Assembly: GCF_022346885.1 (NCBI RefSeq)
Contig: NZ_JAKRNK010000001.1
Coordinates: 496,001-560,000, forward strand
Length of the DNA stretch: 64,000 nucleotides
From: Paenibacillus sp. ACRRX
GTDB lineage: Bacteria > Bacillota > Bacilli > Paenibacillales > Paenibacillaceae
Reading direction: 5' to 3'
Shown here piece by piece: positions 27,846 to 36,572 of the stretch. The position numbers and the translations under genes are program-made. Each line of letters opens with the position of its first letter. Position 1 is the stretch's first letter. The notes below the pieces were generated by a model, which worked only from the letters and a program-made list of their open reading frames with translations, made no database searches and had not been told where the DNA came from.

Positions 27846-28337
27846 ATGAGCTTACGCAGTATAAGGCAGTATGTCGTTATCTTGCTTATAGCTATAGGTG
27901 TTAGTCTTGTCATTCAGAAAGTAGCATATGCGCAAATTGTAGTGCAACAGCATTCTATGGAAGTAACCTACCATGAAGGTGATAGGCTGCTGGAGAACAA
28001 GTGGTTGTATCATTTTGCGAAGCCAGAGCGTGGAGATGTCGTTATTTTGCAAGATCCGGATGAAGACATTCGCCTCATTAAACGAGTGGTAGGAATTGCG
28101 GGCGACAAGCTGGAACTTCGGCAAGGCAAGCTACTAGTAAACGGCAGTGAGCAAATTGAGCCTTACGTATCAAGCCCTACATTTCCTGTGCAGGTACAAT
28201 TTCCAATTGTTGTGCCTGAAGATGCTGTTTTTGTACTAGGCGACAATCGGGGAAATAGTAAAGATAGCCGTGTGTTCGGTGCAATCCCGTTGTCGCTGGT
28301 TGAAGGCAAGGTGATAACACGTTTATGGCCGCTCTAG
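27846..28337 (+). CDS. Type I signal peptidase
   Basis: A 163-residue membrane-anchored serine protease that cleaves secretory signal peptides. One N-terminal membrane helix (residues 8-28) is followed by the catalytic Ser37 (QHSMEVT), the general base Lys79 (RLIKRVVGIAGD) and the C-terminal GDNRGNSKDSR box. This is the compact single-helix Bacillus SipS/T type, not the SipW endoplasmic-reticulum type, because Lys rather than His is present. GGGAGG lies 8 bases before ATG 27846; an in-frame GTG at 27837 overlaps the ribosome site and is rejected. Confidence 0.92.
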   Translation: MSLRSIRQYVVILLIAIGVSLVIQKVAYAQIVVQQHSMEVTYHEGDRLLENKWLYHFAKPERGDVVILQDPDEDIRLIKRVVGIAGDKLELRQGKLLVNGSEQIEPYVSSPTFPVQVQFPIVVPEDAVFVLGDNRGNSKDSRVFGAIPLSLVEGKVITRLWPL

Positions 28338-28358
28338 CTTGAGAATTACATAATAAGT

Positions 28359-28409
28359 AAAAAAGACGCTTGCTGAGCCCGAATAATAAGGTTCAGCAGG
28401 CGTCTTTTT
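28359..28409. terminator. Bidirectional terminator between signal peptidase and degV
   Basis: AAAAAGACGCTTGCTGA pairs with TCAGCAGGCGTCTTTTT with one mismatch pair. T-runs in both reading directions suit the two convergent genes. Confidence 0.88.
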
Positions 28410-28418
28410 AGGTAGTTA

Positions 28419-29276
28419 CTAGAATTTCTTTGCAAATACGATACCAATTGTATTGGTTCCACAGTGGCTGGAAATAACACATCCCGTGTAAGAGATGTAT
28501 ACATGCTTAGCCCCAGTTAATTCCTTGAGTTTCTGCTGTACAAACTGAGCGTCCTCATCTGAGAACGAATGAGTGACAAAGATCGTATCATTATCCATCT
28601 GATCTTTGAGGCTTAACGCGTTGTTCAGCAATTGCTCCACAGCTTTATCGCGTTTGCCGCGTACACGGTTTGTCGGTGTCATTTTGCCGTCCAGCACTTT
28701 AATGACTGGACGGATACGGAGCAGTGTGCCGATAATATTTTGCAGACCGCTGCAGCGACCGCCCTTGTACAAATAATCTAACGTGTCGATAATAAACTCC
28801 GTCTCGATATACTTCCGCATCTCTACAATATGTGCCTCAATAGCAGCTACTTCTTGTCCTGACTCAGCAAGCCGTGCGGCCCTTAATACTTGTTGACCGA
28901 CGCCTGTAGCAAGATTTAATGAATCGATCACCGTTATCTTGCCGGGCTCGCCCTCTAACATTTGCGCAGCAATACCAGCGTTTTGGATGGTAGAGGATAA
29001 GTGAGAGGAGAGGCCGATATAAATAATGTCGCGGCCTTCCTTCACATAAGGTTCGAATGCGCTCGCAAAATCTCCAGGGGAGGGAGCCGCAGTCTTAGGC
29101 AGCTTTCCTGTAGCATCCACCATTTCATATAACTTCCTGGGATCGATATCTACACCATCGCGAAAATCTTGATCTCCAAATGTAACATATAGGGGCACAA
29201 TGCCAATATCATATTGTTCGATTAAAGATTTGGGCAGATCGCAAGTGCTATCCGAAAAAATCTTAATAGTTGCCAT
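28419..29276 (-). CDS. DegV family fatty-acid-binding protein (copy 1)
   Basis: A 285-residue protein of the DegV/FakB family, which binds a fatty acid and presents it to the FakA kinase for phosphorylation and entry into phospholipid synthesis. Markers are the N-terminal IFSDSTCDLP, the KTAAPSPGDF loop, YIGLSSHLSSTIQ and the DTLDYLYKGGRCS segment. The frame extends 20 codons upstream, but AGGAGG 8 bases before ATG 29276 fixes the start. A second copy lies at 58585; the fakA partner is not in this window. Confidence 0.92.
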   Translation of the reverse strand: MATIKIFSDSTCDLPKSLIEQYDIGIVPLYVTFGDQDFRDGVDIDPRKLYEMVDATGKLPKTAAPSPGDFASAFEPYVKEGRDIIYIGLSSHLSSTIQNAGIAAQMLEGEPGKITVIDSLNLATGVGQQVLRAARLAESGQEVAAIEAHIVEMRKYIETEFIIDTLDYLYKGGRCSGLQNIIGTLLRIRPVIKVLDGKMTPTNRVRGKRDKAVEQLLNNALSLKDQMDNDTIFVTHSFSDEDAQFVQQKLKELTGAKHVYISYTGCVISSHCGTNTIGIVFAKKF

Positions 29277-29421
29277 GCCTTGATCCTCCTGAGTAAGCTG
29301 ATTCCTTAATAACTTGAACACGCGTATGTATACCATGTTCCATTATACTTGAAAAGTAGTCTGACTACACGATAAAGATGCTACCGAATGATGGAAAACG
29401 GTTCATACTACTCCAACTTCA

Positions 29422-29451
29422 TTGCACGTAGCCTAACAGAATTGTTATACT
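29422..29451 (+). promoter_or_regulatory. Promoter of the membrane protein gene at 29492
   Basis: TTGCAC, an 18-base spacer and TATACT, ending about 40 bases before the gene. A reasonable sigma-A promoter. Confidence 0.6.
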
Positions 29452-29491
29452 GTACGGATAACAGTTGAGAAAGGGAGCTCAGTCATCAGAC

Positions 29492-30064
29492 ATGTCAACG
29501 ATCCAGAAAGCGTTTAAGCAAATTCAATGGGGTTTTTTATTTTTTATCGATTATTCGGTAAACGGCATCGATATTTTACCTGATATCGTCGGATTGCTCG
29601 TTATTATGAATGCTTTGGGGAAACTAATAAATGAATCACCACATTTCACCCATGCCAAAAAAATATTGCCGCTTTTAATCGTTCTGGCTTTTTATGAGTT
29701 AATCGAGCCCTTACTTGGCGCCTATCAGAGCGCGGCATTTCTAGCTTGGTTTGCGGTAGGCCGCAGCGTTTTAGTTACCGTTTTTAACATTTTGCTTGTA
29801 TGGTTTGTATGTAATGGATTAAGAGATTGGGCCATTCGTTATCATAAGCCTGTACTTGCACGCACTGCTCGTCGCAGAGGTATGTATTTTTCCATTATTT
29901 TAGCTTGTTCGACGATTATGATCGGGTTTGCGCTCATATCACCGACCATATTTTATGCGATGTCCATCCCGATGTTTATGTTATACATCATCGTAACGCT
30001 CCTTTTGATGGCGCTGTTTGGCTTGGCGGCCAAGGAAGCGGACACCATCATTAAGCATTCATAG
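29492..30064 (+). CDS. Membrane protein of unknown function
   Basis: A 190-residue protein with about five hydrophobic segments (starting around residues 9-15, 28-40, 58-75, 88-110 and 130-165) and short polar loops. An arginine-rich loop (RTARRR) follows the fourth segment, probably cytoplasmic by the positive-inside rule. No family is recognised with confidence. The frame opens at a TTG (29465) that has no ribosome site; ATG 29492 after GGGAG is preferred, though the spacing (about 14) is long. It stands alone, with a hairpin downstream. Confidence 0.7.
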   Translation: MSTIQKAFKQIQWGFLFFIDYSVNGIDILPDIVGLLVIMNALGKLINESPHFTHAKKILPLLIVLAFYELIEPLLGAYQSAAFLAWFAVGRSVLVTVFNILLVWFVCNGLRDWAIRYHKPVLARTARRRGMYFSIILACSTIMIGFALISPTIFYAMSIPMFMLYIIVTLLLMALFGLAAKEADTIIKHS

Positions 30065-30078
30065 TATCAGTTCATAGG

Positions 30079-30109
30079 TGCCGACATACTGTTCATTTGT
30101 ATGTCGGCA
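30079..30109 (+). terminator. Hairpin after the membrane protein gene
   Basis: A perfect 11-bp stem TGCCGACATAC/GTATGTCGGCA with a 9-base loop, 15 bases past the stop. It is not followed by a strong T-run (TGTTGCATATT). Confidence 0.6.
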
Positions 30110-30224
30110 TGTTGCATATTCAGGCAGGAATTCCGGTATGGATGGCGAAATCGACACATAGACCATAACAAATGGCTGTACGTTCAGGATAATCAATTAA
30201 CTATCGATAGGAGATGACATCTGG

Positions 30225-31253
30225 ATGAACTGGCGAATCGTAGTTGCGGGATGCGGTCAAATGTCTCAAAAGTGGGTTGAATATGCGTTACAGCGGCAGA
30301 ATGTCGAAATCGTTGGCTTAGTGGACGTCAACCCAGAAGCAAGTTTGCATCTGGCGGAGACGTATCATTTAAAATGCGGTTTGTATTCGGATCTTCGTGA
30401 AGCCATTCGACGGGGTGGTGCTAATATAGTTATGGATGTATCAATTCCAGTTGCTCGTCGCAGTGTTACGGGCACAGCACTTGAGGCAGGATGCCATGTG
30501 TTCAGCGAGAAGCCGATGGCTGCTACGATGAGAGAAGCCGTAGAGCTTATGAATTTGTCAAAGATGACGAAGAAGACATACGCAATAATGCAAAATCGCA
30601 GATATGACAAGAATATAAGAGGAGCGCTGCAGCTGCTGCAAACAGGTGTCATCGGCCAGATGGGAATGATAAATGCTGATTTTTTTCTAGGCCCGCGTTT
30701 CGGTGGATTCCGCGAGCAAATGGCTAGTCCGCTGATTCTTGATATGGCGATTCATACTTTTGATCAAGCAAGACTGCTTACAGGAGCAACACCAAAAACG
30801 GTTACTTGTCAGGAGTGGAACCCTGATGGATCGTGGTATAACGGGAGTGCAAATGCTGTCGCTATTTTTGAGATGGACAATGGAGTACGGTTTTCGTACC
30901 GCGGCTCCTGGTGCACGCAAGGTTTCCCTACTGCCTGGGAGTCAAGCTGGCGATTGATTGGCAGCCATGGAACATTATTGTGGGATGGTGCGGATCACAT
31001 CGAGGCTGAATATATGGATGCTCGCAATGGGAGTATCCAACGTAGGAGCGGGTCCGCCCAGCCAATGGTAAATGAGGGGCATTGGGGTTGCTTGGACGAG
31101 ATGTTTGATGCGTTGGAAGAGGGACGGAAGCCTGAAACGGATAGCTCCAACAATATTTACAGTACAGCGATGGTATTTGCAGCTATTCAAAGCTCGCGAA
31201 TAGGGCAAAGTGTAGATATTGCTCGTCTGCTTAGGGAAGAGGGAGTGCAATGA
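30225..31253 (+). CDS. Gfo/Idh/MocA-family oxidoreductase
   Basis: A 342-residue NAD(P)-dependent dehydrogenase-like protein. The N-terminal Rossmann fold starts VVAGCGQMSQKWVEYAL. The family motif EKPMA lies near residue 91 with its catalytic-region Lys, and the C-terminal alpha/beta domain carries the MAIHTFDQARLLTG segment with the His used by many relatives. The substrate, usually a sugar, inositol or sugar acid, is unknown. ATAGGAG precedes the ATG. The gene overlaps the following PP2C-like gene as ATGA, so the two are made together. Confidence 0.88.
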   Translation: MNWRIVVAGCGQMSQKWVEYALQRQNVEIVGLVDVNPEASLHLAETYHLKCGLYSDLREAIRRGGANIVMDVSIPVARRSVTGTALEAGCHVFSEKPMAATMREAVELMNLSKMTKKTYAIMQNRRYDKNIRGALQLLQTGVIGQMGMINADFFLGPRFGGFREQMASPLILDMAIHTFDQARLLTGATPKTVTCQEWNPDGSWYNGSANAVAIFEMDNGVRFSYRGSWCTQGFPTAWESSWRLIGSHGTLLWDGADHIEAEYMDARNGSIQRRSGSAQPMVNEGHWGCLDEMFDALEEGRKPETDSSNNIYSTAMVFAAIQSSRIGQSVDIARLLREEGVQ

Positions 31254-32209
31254 GAAGTGATGATGAGCCGTCCACTAAGATAAACCAGATGCAAACCGTT
31301 TCTATCGTGTGTCGTAAAGGAGAGGGCATTTGCATTGAGGATGGGTATGTAGCGGATCCAACGCGTGGATTATATGTTGTTATTGATGGTGTATCTGGAC
31401 TGACAACCTATCGTGATGAAAAAGGGCGAACAGCAGGGGCAGTAGCGGCACAATTGGTACAAGGCGTTTTCGAGGAAGTGGAGGCTCAGGAGCAGCATCC
31501 TGGTGCACCTAACACAAGGAATGGCGGCTTAATTGGTTGTAGTCTGCTTAAAGAGATGACCTTGACTGCAAACAACCGTCTGGATGAGTGGATGATTGAG
31601 CATGGGATTGCATATGAGCAGCCTGAACAACGAATTGGGGCTGTTCATGCGGGTGTACTCGTTAAAGGACGTCGGGTTTATTGGATCCAGAGCGGGGATT
31701 GTATGATATATGTTCAATATAAAGACGGCACTGTAAGGGAAATAACCCGAGATGGAGTGGACCGATTTGATGCAAAGGCTTTGACCCTATGGATGATGGA
31801 TGAAGCAGCCTGGCAAAGCCATGTCAAGACCGATATGGTAGTGGAGCAGTTGTATCACAATCGACTGCATGCAAACATAGCTGAAGGCTATAGTGTCATT
31901 AATGGTGATCCCGAGCTTGAGAAGCTGCTGGAGTATGGCTCGTTTCCCCTTGATGGTATTAATGCGATAGTGTTAATAAGCGATGGGATATATCCATGGA
32001 TTAATCGTTATAACCTCGGCATTGGCGAGAAAGGTAGGAATCGAACAGCGGCCCCATTATCCTCTAAGTGGATCAGCGAACTGCTGGAGATGGGCATCGA
32101 GAGTTATGTGACACGCTTGGAACAGTTTGAGCAGTCTGATCCGTTGTGCGTGAATGTGCCACGTTTTAAATGTGCGGATGATAAGACAGGTATTGTCATT
32201 CGATGTTAG
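31250..32209 (+). CDS. PP2C-like serine/threonine phosphatase family protein
   Basis: A 319-residue protein with the ordered metal-binding motifs of PPM/PP2C phosphatases: an acidic pair at Glu30-Asp31 (CIEDGY), VVIDGVSG at residues 43-50, WIQSGDCMIY in the middle, VLISDGIY, and DDKTGIV near the end. The spacing is looser than in the Stp/PrpC enzymes, and an insertion of about 60 residues lies before the SDG motif, so activity is likely but not certain. Its ATG lies inside the stop region of the upstream oxidoreductase gene (ATGA). No partner kinase is seen nearby. Function of the pair unknown. Confidence 0.78.
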   Translation: MRSDDEPSTKINQMQTVSIVCRKGEGICIEDGYVADPTRGLYVVIDGVSGLTTYRDEKGRTAGAVAAQLVQGVFEEVEAQEQHPGAPNTRNGGLIGCSLLKEMTLTANNRLDEWMIEHGIAYEQPEQRIGAVHAGVLVKGRRVYWIQSGDCMIYVQYKDGTVREITRDGVDRFDAKALTLWMMDEAAWQSHVKTDMVVEQLYHNRLHANIAEGYSVINGDPELEKLLEYGSFPLDGINAIVLISDGIYPWINRYNLGIGEKGRNRTAAPLSSKWISELLEMGIESYVTRLEQFEQSDPLCVNVPRFKCADDKTGIVIRC

Positions 32210-32296
32210 TTGGATAAGGTTAAATGTACTTTATAGACATTGTCGACTTATAAACTAATCACGTGACTATGGATTTGATCCAAATGGAGGGCTGTC

Positions 32297-32764
32297 ATGA
32301 TTGGAGGAGCAAGGCCGGAATTTTCATTACAGAAGTCTGCCCTGCTGCTCCGTGTGGAACTGCAGCGCCGAATTGCTGAACATCATATCAGCTTTCAGCA
32401 ATGGGCTGTAATGAGGGAGATATATGCACAAGAAGTGAAGCCCGATAGGAATCGGAAGGTGACGATAGCTGCAATTGGCGCTAGATTGTATATCGATCGT
32501 CCAACTATGACAGGTATCGTTCAGCGACTAATAAGCGACGGTTGGATTGAGCTGCTGCCTGATGCACAAGGCGAGGGTTCGCAGCGGATGATTTTGACGG
32601 CGGAATCACTTGAAAAGTGCACGATGTGGCAAGAAGAAAGTGCAGCAGTAGTTGGATTTCCGCTGTCAACATTCAGCAACTATGAGCAGCAGTTAATGAT
32701 GGAGTTATTGCAGCGTATGGTGTATCAGATGGAACGAGGACAGATCATGCAGCGAGGCTTGTGA
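32297..32764 (+). CDS. MarR-family transcriptional regulator
   Basis: A 155-residue protein with the MarR winged-helix layout: a long N-terminal helix, the HTH at about residues 58-82 (IGARLYIDRPTMTGIVQRLISDGWI), a wing with the sequence DAQGEGSQRMILT, and a C-terminal dimer helix. The wing lacks the classical DxRxxR pattern, so this is an atypical member. AATGGAGGG precedes the ATG. It lies 87 bases after the PP2C-like gene in the same direction and may be cotranscribed with it. Target genes unknown. Confidence 0.8.
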   Translation: MIGGARPEFSLQKSALLLRVELQRRIAEHHISFQQWAVMREIYAQEVKPDRNRKVTIAAIGARLYIDRPTMTGIVQRLISDGWIELLPDAQGEGSQRMILTAESLEKCTMWQEESAAVVGFPLSTFSNYEQQLMMELLQRMVYQMERGQIMQRGL

Positions 32765-32851
32765 AGTTAGTATAAATATCTAGCAAATGCAAATGACAGC
32801 GCTTAGTGATAAATCATTAAATTTACGATAATTGTATATGGTTCATAACAG

Positions 32852-32883
32852 CACCCTACGACAGCTTTAAGCTGCGTAGGGTG
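32852..32883. terminator. Hairpin between convergent marR and msrAB genes
   Basis: CACCCTACG pairs with CGTAGGGTG, extended by an inner AGCTT/AAGCT stem. T-runs are short on both strands, so strength is uncertain, but the position between two convergent genes fits a terminator. Confidence 0.6.
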
Positions 32884-32902
32884 TGTGGGTTATGCGAAGG
32901 AT

Positions 32903-33871
32903 TTAAGCAAACATAGCCAGAAATTGTTCGTATCCCGCTTCTTTCAGCTTGGAGACAGGGATAAAGCGGAGTGAAGCTGAGTTAATACAATATCGCAATC
33001 CCTCAGGGCCTGGGCCATCGTCAAATACATGGCCAAGATGTGAATCGGCAAATCGACTGCGCACTTCCGTGCGAACCATACCGTGTGACACATCAAGCTT
33101 CTCTTCCACATGAAAAGGACGAAGCGGCTTGGTAAAGCTTGGCCAGCCACAGCCTGAATCATACTTGTCCTTGGAGCTGAACAAGGGCTCGCCTGATACG
33201 ATATCAACATAGATGCCCTCTTCTTTATGATTCCACATTTCATTCTGGAACGGTGGTTCGGTACCACTGTTCTGTGTGACATGATACTGCATGGAAGTCA
33301 GCTTTTCTTTAAGGCCGGCTTTCTGTTCAGCACTAACTCCCCAATGTTTGGCCATAAAAGCATCGCGGCCTGAGCCTGTCCGGTATCGTTTGTAATGTGC
33401 ATAGTTCTTCTTATGGTAATCTTGATGATATTCTTCTGCCGGGAAAAATTCCTTTGCAGGAACGATCTCCGTTTTAATTGGCTGATCGAATCTGCCACTC
33501 GCATCCAGCTCCCGCTTCGATTGCTCAGCAAGTGAGCGCTGCTCTTCATTATGGTAGAATATCCCGGATCGATACGAGGAGCCTCGATCGTAGAACTGCC
33601 CGCCTTCGTCCGTAGGATCGATTTGCTGCCAAAATATATCAAGCAGTGCCTTATAAGGGAACACTTGAGGATCAAATGTAATCTGTACCGCTTCGGCATG
33701 TCCTGTCGTCTCGGAACAAACCTCTTTATACGTTGGTTGATCCGTATGACCTCCGGTATAACCAGACACGATGCCGTAAATGCCTGGCAACTGCTCAAAT
33801 GGAGTTACCATACACCAAAAGCAGCCGCCAGCAAATGTAGCCTTTTCCAGTTGTGGTGTTATATTGTCCAT
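32903..33871 (-). CDS. msrAB: Fused peptide methionine sulfoxide reductase MsrA/MsrB
   Basis: A 322-residue fusion that repairs both S- and R-methionine sulfoxide in proteins using thioredoxin. The N-terminal MsrA domain has the catalytic GGCFWC (Cys17, with Cys20). The C-terminal MsrB domain has the CGWPSF motif near residue 225 and the catalytic Cys in [11 protein letters not shown]. The first Cys of the MsrB zinc pair appears in SGCGWP, but a full CxxC zinc site is not evident. The frame extends upstream, but AAGGAGG 8 bases before ATG 33871 fixes the start. No signal peptide, so cytoplasmic. Confidence 0.94.
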   Translation of the reverse strand: MDNITPQLEKATFAGGCFWCMVTPFEQLPGIYGIVSGYTGGHTDQPTYKEVCSETTGHAEAVQITFDPQVFPYKALLDIFWQQIDPTDEGGQFYDRGSSYRSGIFYHNEEQRSLAEQSKRELDASGRFDQPIKTEIVPAKEFFPAEEYHQDYHKKNYAHYKRYRTGSGRDAFMAKHWGVSAEQKAGLKEKLTSMQYHVTQNSGTEPPFQNEMWNHKEEGIYVDIVSGEPLFSSKDKYDSGCGWPSFTKPLRPFHVEEKLDVSHGMVRTEVRSRFADSHLGHVFDDGPGPEGLRYCINSASLRFIPVSKLKEAGYEQFLAMFA

Positions 33872-33975
33872 TCTGTCAACCTCCTTAATCGTACATGTAT
33901 GTAGTGTAACCAATTATAACCACCACTTCAACGCTGGGAAACAACTAATAATTTGAAATAAAAGTTATTTTAGTG

Positions 33976-34004
33976 TTGAAGTTATAAATAACGCATGCTA
34001 TTAT
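33976..34004 (+). promoter_or_regulatory. Promoter of the riboswitch-terC transcript
   Basis: TTGAAG, a 17-base spacer and TATTAT. The predicted start at about 34012 is some 20 bases before the aptamer, which agrees with the riboswitch being at the 5' end of the RNA. Confidence 0.75.
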
Positions 34005-34032
34005 AAGTTACACATCAAAACATGATAACTTC

Positions 34033-34134
34033 TTTAAGGGGAGTAGCAGGTACAGTAAAGTCGTCATTACGGGATACGCGGGCGCGATCCTCGGCTTTGC
34101 TGGCAACGATTTTTGTTGTTTGCGAGACCTTTGC
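34033..34134 (+). ncRNA. yybP-ykoY manganese riboswitch aptamer
   Basis: The two conserved halves of the yybP-ykoY family are present: TTTAAGGGGAGTAGC at the 5' side, followed by GTCGTCATTACGGGATACG, and GCGAGACCTTTGCCC at the 3' side. The ends pair as the P1 stem (TTAAGG with CCTTTG region). Family members bind Mn2+ (with Mg2+) and switch on efflux or metal-handling genes, commonly TerC, MntP or P-type ATPases. The downstream gene is a TerC protein, as expected. Confidence 0.9.
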
Positions 34135-34157
34135 CCACAACGGTGAAGGTCTTTTTA
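34125..34157 (+). terminator. First riboswitch terminator
   Basis: AGACCTT pairs with AAGGTCT and is followed by TTTTT. The left arm is also the 3' strand of the aptamer P1 stem, so ligand-stabilised P1 and this terminator exclude each other. The predicted logic is ON with manganese. Confidence 0.85.
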
Positions 34158-34168
34158 TTAATTTGTTT

Positions 34169-34196
34169 GCCGTTGCCTTGTGGGTAACGGCTTTTT
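34169..34196 (+). terminator. Second riboswitch-region terminator
   Basis: GCCGTT pairs with AACGGC around an inner CC/GG stem and is followed by TTTTT. It lies only 12 bases after the first terminator and 45 bases before the terC start codon. Its right part (TTGTGGG, 34178-34184) is complementary to CCCACAA (34134-34140) in the loop of the first terminator. Confidence 0.75.
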
Positions 34197-34240
34197 CATG
34201 CGATCATACTAGGGGTAAAGTTTTAGGAGGAGGAGTAGAA

Positions 34241-34963
34241 ATGGACGTATTATTTACTGCAGAATTCTGGACAGCATTGATGTCGATCGTGATTATCGAC
34301 CTTGTGCTCGCGGGCGATAACGCCATTGTGATCGGCTTGGCAGCACGCAACTTGCCAAAGCAAGATCAGACGAAAGTTATTATTTGGGGAACAATCGGTG
34401 CTGTTATTATACGGATCGCGGCAACGATGGGGGTCGTGTATTTATTAAAAATACCTGGCCTTCTCATCGTGGGTGGTCTGCTCCTTATCTGGATAGCGAT
34501 CAAGCTGCTTGTTGAGGAGAAGGAACATGACGTTAAGTCTGGAACTAGCATGTGGGCAGCGATCCGTACCATCATTATTGCCGATGCAGCAATGGGGCTG
34601 GACAACGTGCTTGCTGTCGCTGGCGCGGCTCACGGCAGTATGATGCTGGTTGTGCTTGGTCTGACTATCTCCGTTCCGATTGTAGTCTGGGGCAGTACGG
34701 TCGTTCTCAAATTAATCGAGCGTTTCCCATGGATTATTATGATCGGTTCTGCGGTATTAGGTTGGACGGCTGCGAAGATGTTTGTTGGCGAAGCGTTCCT
34801 GAAAGATTTCTTTGTCAACCCGGTAATCAAATACGGTTTTGAGGCCGTAGTTATTGCCTTTGTGCTGGTAGTAGGTATGATTGTGAAGAAGAAACGTGTA
34901 CAAGAGAAGGCATCGGTGTCGGCAGCAAGTAGCGAAGGACCTCGTCATGCACAAGGAGAGTAA
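34241..34963 (+). CDS. TerC-family integral membrane protein (YkoY/YjbE-like)
   Basis: A 240-residue membrane protein of the TerC family with about seven helices. The two family repeats contain acidic residues in helices: DLVLAGDNAIVIG (residues 20-32, Asp20, Asp26, Asn27) and ADAAMGLDNVLAV near residue 120. Relatives in Bacillus export manganese and help load secreted metalloenzymes. The open frame reaches back into the riboswitch at 34022, but GGAGGAGGAG before ATG 34241 fixes the start. Manganese control by the upstream riboswitch supports a metal export role. Confidence 0.92.
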   Translation: MDVLFTAEFWTALMSIVIIDLVLAGDNAIVIGLAARNLPKQDQTKVIIWGTIGAVIIRIAATMGVVYLLKIPGLLIVGGLLLIWIAIKLLVEEKEHDVKSGTSMWAAIRTIIIADAAMGLDNVLAVAGAAHGSMMLVVLGLTISVPIVVWGSTVVLKLIERFPWIIMIGSAVLGWTAAKMFVGEAFLKDFFVNPVIKYGFEAVVIAFVLVVGMIVKKKRVQEKASVSAASSEGPRHAQGE

Positions 34964-35064
34964 GTATCGAGCGTGCTAGAAGTCAGCTTAGGTGGTTGTA
35001 CTTGAACGTACAAGCTCAGCAGCAGTGCTGACAGCAAAGCCGATTCACAATAGAATGGTTTGGG

Positions 35065-35104
35065 AGCCGTGTACGAAGTTGGTTTACTTCATACACGGCT
35101 TTCT
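35065..35104 (+). terminator. Terminator after terC
   Basis: AGCCGTGTA pairs with TACACGGCT, extended by GAAGT/ACTTC, followed by TTCTT. A stable intrinsic terminator between convergent terC and the alpha-galactosidase gene. Confidence 0.8.
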
Positions 35105-35232
35105 TGTGCAGCTGCTTTCCGTTGGTTGCAAGGATAAGACAGTGTTTTCTTCTGTATTAAGAGGTTAAGACCCCGTAGTCTAATTATTATGTTCGTTTAT
35201 TGACATGATTTGAGGTGGAATTCAGTTATCTG

Positions 35233-36534
35233 TTATGACTGAAACAGGGGGAGCCAGCTGCCGTGGGCTTCGATCAAGTCGTCGCAGAGGGCTACAATTT
35301 GATCCAAAGTTAATTCAGCTGATGTATGCGGATCAAGCATAGCAGCATGGTAAATATGCTCTTTCTTGCTCGTTATGGCTGCTTCAATTGTCAGTAGTTG
35401 TGTATTGATATTCGTACGATTTAATGCTGCAAGCTGTGGAGGAAGCGCTCCAATATGAGTAGTGTGTATCCCGCTTTGATCAGCAAAGCAAGGTACTTCT
35501 ACGCAAGCCTCGGATGGTAAATTCGTAATTAAGCCAGTATTCATGACGTTGCCGCCAAATTTAAATGGCACGCCGGTCTCCATGGCCTCAAAAATACGGG
35601 AAGCGTATTCTCCACTTTTCTCATGTTCTAACTCTTTATTGTGAATTAGTTGTTCTCGGAGCTGTTTCCAGCTATTTATTTGGCTGACGCAGCGTCTTGG
35701 ATATTCGTCCAATGGAATATGATAACGTTCAATCAATTCAGGTGCAGTGCTTTTAATAAAGTATGGATGGTACTCAGCACTGTGCTCGGATGATTCAGTC
35801 ACATAGTACCCAAACTTAAACATTAATTCATAACGGACCATGTCATGATGCTTGTTCTGCTGCTTCTCTAACGCACGACGCTTAATTTCTGGGTACAGGT
35901 CCACCCCATCCTTGGATACTTCAAGGAGCCAAGCCATATGATTAATGCCAGCGATATGGGATTGTACGCCTTCTACATCAAGGCCGAGATCATAGAACAG
36001 ATCAGGTATGCACGATTGCACACTGTGGCACAATCCAATGGTACGGATACCTCCGTAGGTGTTCATGACGTTGGTTAATACCGCCATTGGATTTGTGTAA
36101 TTTAGGAACCAGGCGTCAGGACAGACTTCCTGCATATCTTTAGCGAAATCAAGCAGGACAGGTATGGTACGCAGATTGCGGAATATACCGCCGATACCGA
36201 CCGTATCAGCGATCGTCTGGCGAAGTCCGTATTTCTTCGGGATTTCAAAATCAGTTACTGTACAAGGTTCATAGCCTCCGACCTGGATGGCGTTAACGAC
36301 GTATTTGGCATGGCGAAGCGCTTCTTTACGATTATGATAGACAACGATGCGGCAGGAACTTCTGGTTGTCTTTACCAGGTTAAGCAGCATGCGCTCAGAA
36401 TCAGCCAGTCTTTCCGCATTAATATCGTACAAGGCTAATTCAAAATCTTGCAGAGCAGGAGTCAGCATGCAGTCGCCTAATACATTTTTAGCAAATACAG
36501 TGCTGCCGGCACCTAGAAAAGTTATTTTAGACAT
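35233..36534 (-). CDS. melA: Glycoside hydrolase family 4 alpha-galactosidase (MelA-like)
   Basis: A 433-residue NAD+- and Mn2+-dependent glycosidase of family GH4, cytoplasmic. Visible features: the Rossmann loop FLGAGSTVF (residues 6-14), NAIQVGGYEP, the NYTNPM segment near residue 145, the metal-binding CHS (Cys169, His170) and GINHMAW with His199. The NAIQVGGYEPCTVTDF and CHSVQ segments are closest to E. coli MelA among GH4 members, so melibiose/raffinose-type alpha-galactosides are the best guess. GAGGAG lies 8 bases before ATG 36534; an in-frame GTG at 36543 overlaps the ribosome site. Divergent from an AraC-type activator. Confidence 0.87.
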   Translation of the reverse strand: MSKITFLGAGSTVFAKNVLGDCMLTPALQDFELALYDINAERLADSERMLLNLVKTTRSSCRIVVYHNRKEALRHAKYVVNAIQVGGYEPCTVTDFEIPKKYGLRQTIADTVGIGGIFRNLRTIPVLLDFAKDMQEVCPDAWFLNYTNPMAVLTNVMNTYGGIRTIGLCHSVQSCIPDLFYDLGLDVEGVQSHIAGINHMAWLLEVSKDGVDLYPEIKRRALEKQQNKHHDMVRYELMFKFGYYVTESSEHSAEYHPYFIKSTAPELIERYHIPLDEYPRRCVSQINSWKQLREQLIHNKELEHEKSGEYASRIFEAMETGVPFKFGGNVMNTGLITNLPSEACVEVPCFADQSGIHTTHIGALPPQLAALNRTNINTQLLTIEAAITSKKEHIYHAAMLDPHTSAELTLDQIVALCDDLIEAHGSWLPLFQS

Positions 36535-36572
36535 CAATTTCACTCCTCAAATCAATAGTATTGTTGTAGTGT

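Noticed and set aside
32794-32807. TGACAGCGCTTAGT resembling a cre site
   Set aside because: Only 12 of 14 positions fit, and the site lies between the ends of two convergent genes, not near a promoter.
34022-34240. N-terminal extension of the TerC protein
   Set aside because: The frame is open, but the DNA is the riboswitch and its terminators; the strong ribosome site precedes ATG 34241.
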